A stretch of DNA of 8,328 nt from Oscillospiraceae bacterium (GTDB lineage: Bacteria > Bacillota > Clostridia > Oscillospirales > Oscillospiraceae): positions 1 to 8,328 of the forward strand of contig JAEDEN010000070.1 in NCBI GenBank assembly GCA_016293265.1, given 5' to 3'. A program made the translations under genes and the position numbers. Below are positions 1 to 8,319 of this stretch, piece after piece. Below the pieces are notes generated by a model that was not told where the DNA came from, made no database searches, and saw only the letters and a program-made list of their open reading frames with translations. The number at the start of each line of letters is the position of its first letter. The first letter of the stretch is position 1.

Positions 1-2621
<2,621 letters not shown>

Positions 2622-2640
2622 CGTCACCCTGAAGAACAGG

Positions 2641-2675
2641 AACCACCCCTGATACAAAGTCAGGGGTGGTTTTTT
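2641..2675 (+). terminator. Rho-independent terminator of valS
   Basis: A perfect 11-bp stem (2642-2652 with 2660-2670, extendable by A2641-T2671) with a 7-base loop is followed by an unbroken T run through 2675. It starts 19 bases after the valS stop codon and separates valS from the independently promoted SEDS gene. Confidence 0.93.
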
Positions 2676-2757
2676 GTAAGAAGAAAACCACCGGCAGGCG
2701 GTTTGGTGAAGCCTGTGACCCGGAATGCGTTTTCGGTAGAAAAAGAACTATGCGCCG

Positions 2758-2786
2758 TTTACACATCGTTCCCTTTGTGCTATACT
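2758..2786 (+). promoter_or_regulatory. Sigma-A type promoter for the SEDS (rodA-like) gene
   Basis: A -35 box TTTACA (2758-2763) is separated by exactly 17 bases from a -10 box TATACT (2781-2786), which is preceded by TGC and so has an extended -10. Transcription would begin near 2793, giving a leader of about 35 bases. The ribosome binding site GGAG (2817-2820) lies 7 bases before the ATG at 2828. Position just downstream of the valS terminator supports it. Confidence 0.8.
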
Positions 2787-2827
2787 ATAAAATCAAATCC
2801 ATATGTTTTACGAAACGGAGTACCCTC

Positions 2828-3997
2828 ATGCTGAATCGACTCAAAGCCGTAATGGCGGACTTTTTCCAGCAGGCAGACCTGGTGCTGCTGGGCCTGTGTT
2901 CCTCCGCCACGCTTTACGGCATCCTGCTGATTTTCAGCACCACCCGCTACAAGGAAACGGAGCGCTATGTGATCGTCCAGACGGCGGCGCTGGTGCTGGG
3001 GATCTGTGTCTATATCGCCTTTTCCATGGTAGATCTGGAGATGTTGATGCGGCGGTGGAAACTGGTGGCGGTATTCAACGTGGGATTTATCCTGCTGCTG
3101 CGCACACCTTTTGGCCTCGAAGTGGGCGGGAACCGGGCATGGCTGAGATTTCCCGGGTTCCCTGTGAACATCGGCCCGGCGGAGGTGGTGAAGATTACCT
3201 TCGTGCTGCTTCTGGCCTGGCAGGTCGCCTGGCTGCAGGAGGAAAAGCGGGACCTTCGCTCCTTCCGCTCCGCCGCATCGGTAGGGCTGCATACCCTGGG
3301 CCTGTGCGGATTGTATTTTGTCGTTTCCGGAGACATGGGCAATATGCTGGTGTTCTTTTTCATCTTCCTGTGCATGGCCTTTGTGGCCGGATTTGCCCTG
3401 CGGTGGTTTTTACTGGTGTTGGGGGGCTGCGGTGCGGCTGTGGCTGCGGCATGGGTGCTGGATCTGGTGCCCAAGTATATGCGGGAGCGCATCATTGTTC
3501 TCTTTGACCATTCCTATGATCCCCTGGGAGCGGGCTGGCAGCAGACCCGGAGCCTTCTTGCGCTGGGCTCCGGCGGCGTTACGGGACAGGGGTATCTGAA
3601 CGGCACTCAGACCCAGGGCTCCTACGGCACGTCGCTTCCCGCCCGCTGGACGGACTTTGTGTTTTCCGCCTGCGGCGAGGAATTGGGCATGATCGGCTGT
3701 ATTGCCGTCATCGCGCTGCTGGTGGCCATTATTTTCCGGGTGCTGCTGGTGGCCAAAAACGCCCACTCCTCCTTTGAGTGCTATGTGTGCGTGGGCATGG
3801 CCGCCATGCTCATTTTCCAGATGGTCATCAATATCGGCATGTGCCTGTTCGTCATGCCTACAATCGGTATCACGCTGCCCTTTTTCAGCTACGGCGGCTC
3901 TTCCGTGGTCACCTTGTATATGGCCATGGGGGTGGTCTCCGGCATTAAAAAGCGCTCTCCCGTCACCCGCCGCCCGGGAAAGCCTCTGCATCAGTAA
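2828..3997 (+). CDS. rodA: SEDS-family peptidoglycan glycosyltransferase, RodA-like
   Basis: Integral membrane protein of the FtsW/RodA/SpoVE (SEDS) family, 389 residues. Family members polymerise lipid II into glycan strands with a partner class B PBP. The ATG at 2828 is chosen because GGAG sits 7 bases upstream and a promoter lies in front; the frame is open further upstream (to 2666), but that stretch covers the valS terminator and the promoter. About ten hydrophobic segments are visible, roughly at 17-38, 47-66, 78-92, 120-136, 152-166, 171-189, 191-211, 288-309, 318-343 and 355-373. Family marks: GNRAWL (101-106), the large external loop with WTDF holding the expected catalytic Asp276, GEELG (283-287), and LPFFSYGGSS (350-359). 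GTQTQ (259-263) and NIGM (335-338) favour RodA over FtsW. Oddity: the usual PERHTDF reads PARWTDF here. No PBP partner, MreBCD or cell-division gene is adjacent. SpoVE or FtsW identity cannot be excluded. Confidence 0.9.
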   Translation: MLNRLKAVMADFFQQADLVLLGLCSSATLYGILLIFSTTRYKETERYVIVQTAALVLGICVYIAFSMVDLEMLMRRWKLVAVFNVGFILLLRTPFGLEVGGNRAWLRFPGFPVNIGPAEVVKITFVLLLAWQVAWLQEEKRDLRSFRSAASVGLHTLGLCGLYFVVSGDMGNMLVFFFIFLCMAFVAGFALRWFLLVLGGCGAAVAAAWVLDLVPKYMRERIIVLFDHSYDPLGAGWQQTRSLLALGSGGVTGQGYLNGTQTQGSYGTSLPARWTDFVFSACGEELGMIGCIAVIALLVAIIFRVLLVAKNAHSSFECYVCVGMAAMLIFQMVINIGMCLFVMPTIGITLPFFSYGGSSVVTLYMAMGVVSGIKKRSPVTRRPGKPLHQ

Positions 3998-4003
3998 AGA
4001 GAG

Positions 4004-4033
4004 AAGAGACCGCCGGTTTTCCGGCGGTCTTTT
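4004..4033 (+). terminator. Terminator of the SEDS gene
   Basis: A GC-rich 9-bp stem (4008-4016 with 4021-4029) closes a TTTT loop, and A/T pairs continue outward (4004-4007 with 4030-4033), the right-hand side doubling as a short T tract. It begins 6 bases after the stop codon at 3995-3997. Confidence 0.85.
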
Positions 4034-4051
4034 GCATAATTTCCCCACAGG

Positions 4052-4098
4052 GGGAGGAAACTACTCCCGAAATCATTTGAGGAGGAGTGAATCCCTTG
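4052..4098 (+). promoter_or_regulatory. Ribosome binding site and leader of the SLH protein gene
   Basis: The strong Shine-Dalgarno run AGGAGGAG (4080-4087) decides the start: the GTG at 4087 overlaps it and cannot be used efficiently, while the TTG at 4096 is 8-10 bases downstream, the normal distance. Two alternative foldings are visible. GGGAG (4052-4056) can pair with CTCCC (4064-4068). Alternatively 4060-4067 can pair with 4081-4088 in 7 of 8 positions, covering the Shine-Dalgarno. Whether either forms in the cell is unknown. No convincing -35/-10 pair was found between 4034 and 4080. Confidence 0.55.
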
Positions 4099-5064
4099 AA
4101 AAGCGATCTTTTCAAACGTGCCCTTGTGATGGCCCTGGCAGGCGTGATTCTGACCGGCAGTGCCTCGGCTCTGTTCGGGAAAAAGACACCGGTGGCGGAG
4201 GAGGGGGCCCCCACCGTCAATGACATCGAGCTGACCACCTATCGCGGTATCCCCTATACCACCCAGTTCCTGGCCTCTGATGGTGAGGGGGATGATCTGG
4301 TCTTTTCCATCGTGGACAAGCCCCGGAAAGGGACCGTTGTCATCGACGGCGTGAACTTCACCTACACGCCGGATGAGGGAATCACCGGCAGCGACAGCTT
4401 CACCTATGCCGCCACAGACAGCGCCGGCCATGTCTCCACTCCGGCCGCCGTCACCATTACCATCCAGAAGACCCGTTCCGGCGTGACCTATGCCGATACG
4501 GATGTCAGGAGCGCCTATGCCGCCCAGGAGATGGCGGAGAAGGGGATCTTCACCGGCGCAAAGATCGGCGATCAGTATTACTTTGAACCGGACCGCACTG
4601 TTTCCCGCAGTGAGTTTCTGGCCATGACCATGGAGATGGCGGGCCGGGACGTCACCGCTGTCACCATGACCGGCTTCTCCGATGATGAGGCCATCCCCAC
4701 CTGGGCCAAGGCTTATGCCGCCGCAGGAGTCGCCGACGGCATCGTCCAGGGCTCCGCCACCGCGGAGGGTGTTGCCTTCCGCGCCGGGGAGGCGATCACC
4801 TTCAATGAGGCAGCCGCCCTTTTGAACCGGGTGTTGGAGGTGGAGAATGTGGACCTGGAGGCATGGTATGCCGGCCGTGAAAGCGTCCCCACCTGGGCCT
4901 CCCAGGCCGTAGGAAATCTGGAGGCCGTCAGTGTACTGCGCGCCGGGAGCTTTGGCAGCGACACGATGGGCCGCAGCGTCACCCGGGCCGATGCCGCCGA
5001 GATGCTGACCTCTGCCGCCGCGCTGCTGAAAGGGGAGGGCAGTCCCCTGGATTGGCTGAAATGA
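4096..5064 (+). CDS. Exported Ig-like domain protein with three SLH repeats
   Basis: Predicted cell-surface protein of 322 residues starting at TTG 4096 (chosen over the in-frame GTG at 4087, which lies inside the Shine-Dalgarno sequence). The N-terminus is a signal peptide: basic K2, K7 and R8, a hydrophobic core (about 9-20) and an SASA site with likely cleavage after Ala25. Residues about 39-124 form a cadherin/Ig-like module of the kind found in long bacterial adhesins, recognisable by GDDLVFSI, KGTVVIDG, FTYTPDEG and GSDSFTYAATD. Three S-layer-homology repeats follow (about 131-182, 193-249, 263-312), with the best TRAE-type marks in the first (SRSE) and third (TRAD); the second reads TFNE. 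SLH triplets bind pyruvylated or other secondary wall polymers, so the protein is probably wall-anchored. It is small, with one Ig-like unit and no enzymatic domain, so its role (adhesion, spacer, wall structure) is not visible. It lies between terminators and appears monocistronic. Confidence 0.88.
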   Translation: MKSDLFKRALVMALAGVILTGSASALFGKKTPVAEEGAPTVNDIELTTYRGIPYTTQFLASDGEGDDLVFSIVDKPRKGTVVIDGVNFTYTPDEGITGSDSFTYAATDSAGHVSTPAAVTITIQKTRSGVTYADTDVRSAYAAQEMAEKGIFTGAKIGDQYYFEPDRTVSRSEFLAMTMEMAGRDVTAVTMTGFSDDEAIPTWAKAYAAAGVADGIVQGSATAEGVAFRAGEAITFNEAAALLNRVLEVENVDLEAWYAGRESVPTWASQAVGNLEAVSVLRAGSFGSDTMGRSVTRADAAEMLTSAAALLKGEGSPLDWLK

Positions 5065-5075
5065 TGTATCCCATG

Positions 5076-5106
5076 AGAAACGGCGCCGCTTTGCGGCGCC
5101 GTTTCT
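5076..5106 (+). terminator. First terminator hairpin after the SLH gene
   Basis: A perfect 14-bp stem (5076-5089 with 5093-5106) encloses a 3-base TTT loop. The core GGCGCC is itself palindromic. The following T-rich stretch is interrupted (TT-AC-TTTT to 5113), so release may depend on help from the second hairpin directly behind. It starts 11 bases after the stop codon. Confidence 0.75.
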
Positions 5107-5112
5107 TACTTT

Positions 5113-5148
5113 TAAAAGGACGGCAGCTTTTTGGCTGCCGTCCTTTTA
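5113..5148. terminator. Bidirectional terminator between convergent genes
   Basis: A perfect 14-bp stem (5114-5127 with 5134-5147, extendable by T5113-A5148) with a 6-base T-rich loop has four A residues on its left flank and four T residues on its right flank. It therefore reads as a terminator on both strands: for the SLH gene from the left and for the minus-strand DUF378 gene, whose stop codon is 13 bases away, from the right. Confidence 0.88.
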
Positions 5149-5161
5149 GCGGGAGAGGTGA

Positions 5162-5371
5162 TTACGCGGCCGCGTGACCGGATTCCGTGCGGAAGAGCAG
5201 CGTGATGCACCAAAGCCCCGCGATCCCCACCAGCGCATAGATGATGCGGGCGAGCAGGGCCATCTGGCCTCCGAATAAAAACGCCACCGTGTCAAAGCCG
5301 AACAGGCCGATGCCGCCCCAGTTCAGGGCGCCGACGATGGTCAGGATCAGTGCGATTTTGTCGATCAGCAT
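5162..5371 (-). CDS. DUF378 family small membrane protein (YuzA-like)
   Basis: A 69-residue membrane protein. The start is the minus-strand ATG at 5369-5371, preceded by a clear GGAGG about 6 bases upstream; the stop is TAA at 5162-5164. The sequence has two hydrophobic segments (about 5-24 and 38-60) joined by a short loop. It carries the DUF378 signature: DKIALILTIVGALNWGG near the start, then GLFGFDTVA, and ARIIYALVGIAGLW in the second helix. The family is widespread in bacteria and of unknown function. The frame remains open far upstream, antisense to apgM, but the start context fixes the N-terminus here. It is convergent with the SLH gene and divergent from apgM. A weak 7-bp hairpin (5408-5414 with 5421-5427) lies in its presumed leader. 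No convincing minus-strand promoter was recognised. Confidence 0.9.
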   Translation of the reverse strand: MLIDKIALILTIVGALNWGGIGLFGFDTVAFLFGGQMALLARIIYALVGIAGLWCITLLFRTESGHAAA

Positions 5372-5459
5372 GGGAAACCTCCGTTTCAGATGGGATTTGA
5401 CGTTAGGTTTTCCCCTTCGCGGGAAAATATGCAAAAAAGGACAAAGACATGGAAAGGAA

Positions 5460-5488
5460 TTGAAAGTGACGGCGGCAGGATGTATAAT
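5460..5488 (+). promoter_or_regulatory. Sigma-A type promoter of the apgM-DUF1015 operon
   Basis: A -35 box TTGAAA (5460-5465) lies 17 bases from a perfect -10 box TATAAT (5483-5488). Transcription would start near 5495, leaving a leader of about 50 bases before the ATG at 5546. The ribosome binding site AAGGAG (5532-5537) is 8 bases before that ATG. Confidence 0.82.
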
Positions 5489-5545
5489 AATACCCGCTGT
5501 ATCAGCCATTGGAAAACAGAACGATTTCGAGAAGGAGTGGCTTTT

Positions 5546-6787
5546 ATGAAATATATTCTGGTTATCGGCGACGGCATGGCCGATAATCCCGTGCCGGCCC
5601 TTGGCGGCAAAACACCGCTGCAGGCGGCCTGCATCCCCACCATCAACGCCATGGCGGCCAGAGGCGTGGTGGGTCATACCGTCAACTGCCCCAAGCCGTT
5701 GCCGGCGGGCAGTGAGACGGCTATCCTCTCCATTTTTGGCTGCGACCCCTTGAAGTGGTTCACCGGCCGCTCTCCCATGGAGGCGGCGGCCTCCGGAATC
5801 CGGCTTGCCCCCGGCGACGTTGCCTACCGCTGCAACATTATCTCCCTGGAGGATGCCGATTGCCCCTATGAGGAAAAGAAGATCCTCTCCCACAGTGCCG
5901 GCAGTATTGACGGTGCATCCGCCCTTGAGGTGGTGGAGATTTTGGAAAAGGACCCGGAGTTCCGCAGGGCGGAGGAAGAGGCAAAAGTGGTCATCCACCG
6001 CTTTCCGGCCTTCCGGCAGATTGCCGTGCAATCCGGGGCGGAGGTAAAGGGCATCCATCTCATCCCGCCTCATGACCATCTGGGGGAGAAGCAGGGCGCC
6101 TACCTGCCCTCCGGCTGCCCCAATGCGGCTGTGCTGGACCGGCTCATGCGCATCGCCCACCGGGTTCTGGACCGCCATCCCTTCAATGCCCGGCGCCGCG
6201 CCGCCGGAAAGCTGCCTGCCAACGGTATCTGGTTCTGGGCAGAGGGGACGGCTGTTGCCCTCCCGGACTTCAAGGCGCAGTACGGCCACACCGGCGGCGT
6301 TATTTCCGCTGTTCCCTTGTGCCACGGTATCGGGGTTCTGCGGGGCCTTGAGATGATTGAGGTGGAGGGTGCTACCGGCGAGATCGACACCAACTTTGAA
6401 GGCAAGCTCCAGGCGGCCCTTGACCTGTTACATACCGGCGCGGAGTTTTGCTGCCTCCACCTGGAGGCACCTGACGAATGCACCCACAACGGCGACCTGG
6501 AAGGGAAGGTCCAATCCATCACCTGGCTGGATTCCCGCATTCTGAAGCCTCTTTTTGCCGCTCTGGAGGCGGAGGGGACGGAGTACCGCGTGCTGCTTCT
6601 CTCCGACCACAAGACCCTCACCGCCACCCGGGGCCACGACGGCGACCCTGTGCCATTCTTGCTCTATGACAGCCGCACCGATACCGGCTTTGGCGGCGTT
6701 TACGATGAGCCTACCGGGATGGCAGGCCCCTTCCTGGAGAGGGGCTGCGATCTGCTCAGCGTCCTCTTTGAACAAAAATCTCTTTAA
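5546..6787 (+). CDS. apgM: Archaeal-type cofactor-independent phosphoglycerate mutase / proposed homoserine kinase
   Basis: A 413-residue member of the alkaline phosphatase superfamily, ApgM branch. ApgM enzymes interconvert 3- and 2-phosphoglycerate using two divalent metals and a phosphoserine intermediate. One bacterial subgroup has been proposed from genome context to be a homoserine kinase instead. ATG 5546 is chosen for the AAGGAG 8 bases upstream and the promoter in front; the open frame extends upstream to 5390 through the promoter. Visible motifs: GDGMADNP (8-15) with likely metal ligand Asp9; PAGSETAILSIFGCDP (53-68), where Ser56 is the likely phosphorylated nucleophile; APDECTHNGDLEGKV (308-322) with Asp310 and His314; and SDHKTLTATRGHDGDPVPF (353-371) with Asp354, His355 and His364. 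Residue roles are assigned by family pattern. It is the first gene of an operon, 11 bases before the DUF1015 gene. No threonine or glycolytic gene is adjacent, so substrate choice stays open. Confidence 0.9.
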   Translation: MKYILVIGDGMADNPVPALGGKTPLQAACIPTINAMAARGVVGHTVNCPKPLPAGSETAILSIFGCDPLKWFTGRSPMEAAASGIRLAPGDVAYRCNIISLEDADCPYEEKKILSHSAGSIDGASALEVVEILEKDPEFRRAEEEAKVVIHRFPAFRQIAVQSGAEVKGIHLIPPHDHLGEKQGAYLPSGCPNAAVLDRLMRIAHRVLDRHPFNARRRAAGKLPANGIWFWAEGTAVALPDFKAQYGHTGGVISAVPLCHGIGVLRGLEMIEVEGATGEIDTNFEGKLQAALDLLHTGAEFCCLHLEAPDECTHNGDLEGKVQSITWLDSRILKPLFAALEAEGTEYRVLLLSDHKTLTATRGHDGDPVPFLLYDSRTDTGFGGVYDEPTGMAGPFLERGCDLLSVLFEQKSL

Positions 6788-6798
6788 GGAGCATCCAT

Positions 6799-8076
6799 AT
6801 GGAAGAAATCTTTCATAAAGCGGGGTTTTACCCCGCTGATATCCTGCTGCCCCGGGAGGTGGATATGACCAAGTGGGCCGTGGTGGCCTGCGATCAGTTT
6901 ACCTCCCAGCCGGAATACTGGCAGGCGGTGGAAAAAGAGGTGGGAGTCGCCCCTTCCACGCTGCGCCTCATCCTGCCGGAAGCGGAGCTGCATGATCCTG
7001 ACGTTGCCCGCCACATCGCCCGCATCAACGCCTCTATGGAACAGTACTTGGAAGAGGGTGTGTTCCGTACCTATCCCAACGCCTTTTTCTATATGGAGCG
7101 TACCCAGGCTGACGGAAAGGTCTGCCAGGGCCTCATCGGCATGGTGGATCTGGAGGAGTATGATTTTATGCCCGGCAGCAAGCGCCGTATCCGCGCAACG
7201 GAGGGCACGGTCTTCTCACGTATTCCGCCCCGTGTACGGGTGCGTGAAAACGCCGCTGTGGAGCTGCCTCACATCATTCTGCTCATCGACGATGCGAAAA
7301 AGACGGTGATCGAGCCCCTTTCCGAGGCAAAGGGGGAGATGGAGCCCCTTTATGATTTTGAATTACAGCAGGGAGGAGGCCACCTTTCCGGTTGGCTGCT
7401 GACAGAATCCCAGCAGATCTCTACGGCCAAGGCCCTGGCCGAACTGGCGGCGCCGGAGGAGATGGAGCGCAAGTACGGTGTTGCCGGCGAGAGCCTCCTT
7501 TTCGCCGTGGGTGACGGCAACCATTCCCTTGCCACCGCCAAGCAGTGCTATGAAAATCTGAAAAAAGTGACCCCGGAGGCGGAATGGGCAGCGCTCCCCG
7601 CCCGTTATGCCTTAGTGGAGGTCATGAATAACCATTCCGACGCCCTGGAATTTGAACCGATCCACCGCGTGGTATTCGGCGTGGATCCGGAAGCGCTGCT
7701 GCAGGCCTTCCTGGCCTATTATCCCGGCGCCCACAATGGGGAAGGGGAGGGCCACACCATCGCCTACACCTATGCGGGCCACAGGGGCACTGTCACCGTG
7801 CCGGCCCCCACCGCCCAGTTGGCCGTTGGCACGCTGCAAAATTTCCTGGATGATTACCTTAAGACCCATCCGGGCGAGGTGGACTATATCCATGGCGACG
7901 ATGTGGCGGACACCTTGGGCGCTCAGCCCGGGAATATCGGGTTCAAGCTTCCCACCATGGCCAAGGAGGCGCTGTTCAAAACCGTCATCGCCGACGGTGC
8001 ACTGCCCCGCAAGACCTTCTCCATGGGCCACGCTTACGATAAGCGCTATTATGTGGAGGCCCGGAAGATCAAGTAA
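6799..8076 (+). CDS. DUF1015 family protein (GDGNHS subtype)
   Basis: A 425-residue soluble protein of the DUF1015 family. The ATG at 6799 has AAGGAG (6786-6791) 7 bases upstream; this site overlaps the apgM stop codon TAA (6785-6787), so the genes are tightly and probably translationally coupled. Recognisable segments are ADILLPREVDMTKWAVVACD (13-32, close to the usual N-terminal block), CDQFTSQPEYW (31-41), RATEGTVFSRIPPRVRVRE (132-150), ELPHIILLIDD (155-165), and the family hallmark AVGDGNHSLATAK (236-248), which in many other members reads ADGHHR. No signal peptide or membrane segment is seen. From memory, DUF1015 proteins are distantly related to the ParB/Srx-fold free-serine kinases (SerK, SbnI) and are often found near serine-pathway genes; a nucleotide-dependent kinase role is therefore possible but not shown here. 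Pairing with an ApgM-type enzyme acting on 3-phosphoglycerate or homoserine is consistent with that. Confidence 0.88.
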   Translation: MEEIFHKAGFYPADILLPREVDMTKWAVVACDQFTSQPEYWQAVEKEVGVAPSTLRLILPEAELHDPDVARHIARINASMEQYLEEGVFRTYPNAFFYMERTQADGKVCQGLIGMVDLEEYDFMPGSKRRIRATEGTVFSRIPPRVRVRENAAVELPHIILLIDDAKKTVIEPLSEAKGEMEPLYDFELQQGGGHLSGWLLTESQQISTAKALAELAAPEEMERKYGVAGESLLFAVGDGNHSLATAKQCYENLKKVTPEAEWAALPARYALVEVMNNHSDALEFEPIHRVVFGVDPEALLQAFLAYYPGAHNGEGEGHTIAYTYAGHRGTVTVPAPTAQLAVGTLQNFLDDYLKTHPGEVDYIHGDDVADTLGAQPGNIGFKLPTMAKEALFKTVIADGALPRKTFSMGHAYDKRYYVEARKIK

Positions 8077-8087
8077 GGAAAAACTTT

Positions 8088-8115
8088 GTGGAAGGCCCAT
8101 GGCCTTCCACTTTTC
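8088..8115 (+). terminator. Terminator of the apgM-DUF1015 operon
   Basis: A perfect 10-bp stem (8088-8097 with 8101-8110) and a 3-base loop are followed by TTTT (8111-8114). It begins 11 bases after the DUF1015 stop codon. From here to 8229 no gene or other supported element was seen. Confidence 0.85.
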
Positions 8116-8229
8116 TATTTGTCATATCGTCCTGAATGAATTTTGATGCTCCCTGATGGCAAACCGGTTTCCCGGGTATAGACGTTAGAACACCTGTTAG
8201 ACAGCGTTGGATTTTTTCGGATCAGGGGG

Positions 8230-8270
8230 AAAAGAAAAAGTCCTGTAACCGTTACAGTTACAGGACTTTT
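8230..8270 (-). terminator. Terminator of the minus-strand tRNA-Ala gene
   Basis: A perfect 14-bp stem (8236-8249 with 8257-8270) with a 7-base loop lies 3 bases beyond the CCA end of the tRNA fragment. Read on the minus strand it ends in a long T-rich run (complement of 8231-8239), typical of a tRNA terminator. The right flank gives TTTT on the plus strand too, so it could also act as a backstop for the DUF1015 operon. The arm contains GTAAC/GTTAC units that allow alternative shorter pairings. Confidence 0.82.
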
Positions 8271-8273
8271 GTC

Positions 8274-8318
8274 TGGTGGAGATAAGCGGGATCGAACCGC
8301 TGACCTCTTGAATGCCAT
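8274..8318 (-). tRNA. tRNA-Ala(GGC) 3' half only, broken in the anticodon loop
   Basis: Read on the minus strand, the parts appear in the correct order: anticodon loop ATGGCAT with anticodon GGC (8314-8316), 3' anticodon-stem strand (8307-8311), five-base variable loop (8302-8306), T-arm with a perfect 5-bp stem and TTCGATC loop (8285-8301), 3' acceptor strand TATCTCC (8278-8284), discriminator A (8277) and encoded CCA (8274-8276). The T-arm and variable loop AGGTC are those of bacterial alanine tRNAs. The partner anticodon strand should read TCAAG on the plus strand at 8319-8323 but reads CGGTT; none of the five pairs forms. A functional tRNA is therefore not encoded contiguously here. The D-arm and 5' acceptor strand would lie beyond the window if it were intact. 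Confidence 0.85.
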
Positions 8319-8319
8319 C
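8274..8319. other. Candidate attachment site (att core) of an integrated element
   Basis: A tRNA 3' segment of 45 bases, starting abruptly in the anticodon loop and ending at the CCA, is the standard identity block left by tyrosine-recombinase elements that integrate in tRNA genes. The chromosome (housekeeping genes) lies to the left and foreign DNA would begin at or near 8319. Only 10 bases of that DNA are visible, so no element gene can be named. The reading is inferred from the broken tRNA; a sequence join artefact is the main alternative. Confidence 0.55.

Noticed and set aside
2666..2827. In-frame extension of the SEDS gene upstream of ATG 2828
   Set aside because: It would begin in the valS terminator and run through a consensus promoter, and it encodes Arg/Lys/Cys-rich sequence unlike SEDS N-termini.
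5408..5427. Hairpin in the apgM/DUF378 intergenic region as a terminator or riboswitch
   Set aside because: A 7-bp stem with a 6-base loop and no T tract on either side; no known riboswitch core is recognisable.
5372..6325. Upstream extension of the minus-strand DUF378 reading frame to 387 residues, antisense to apgM
   Set aside because: Only the last 69 residues look like a protein and have a ribosome binding site. The rest is the complement of a conserved apgM coding sequence and crosses the apgM promoter.
8161..8171. CGGTTTC at 8165-8171 repeated at 8319-8325, as a possible second att or integrase arm site
   Set aside because: The match is only 7 bases, and the first copy lies inside a palindrome (AAACCGGTTT); chance is sufficient.
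8115..8318. Minus-strand reading frame of 67 residues over the end of the window
   Set aside because: It is a translation of the tRNA fragment and its terminator, a common false gene; no ribosome binding site or protein-like composition is seen.
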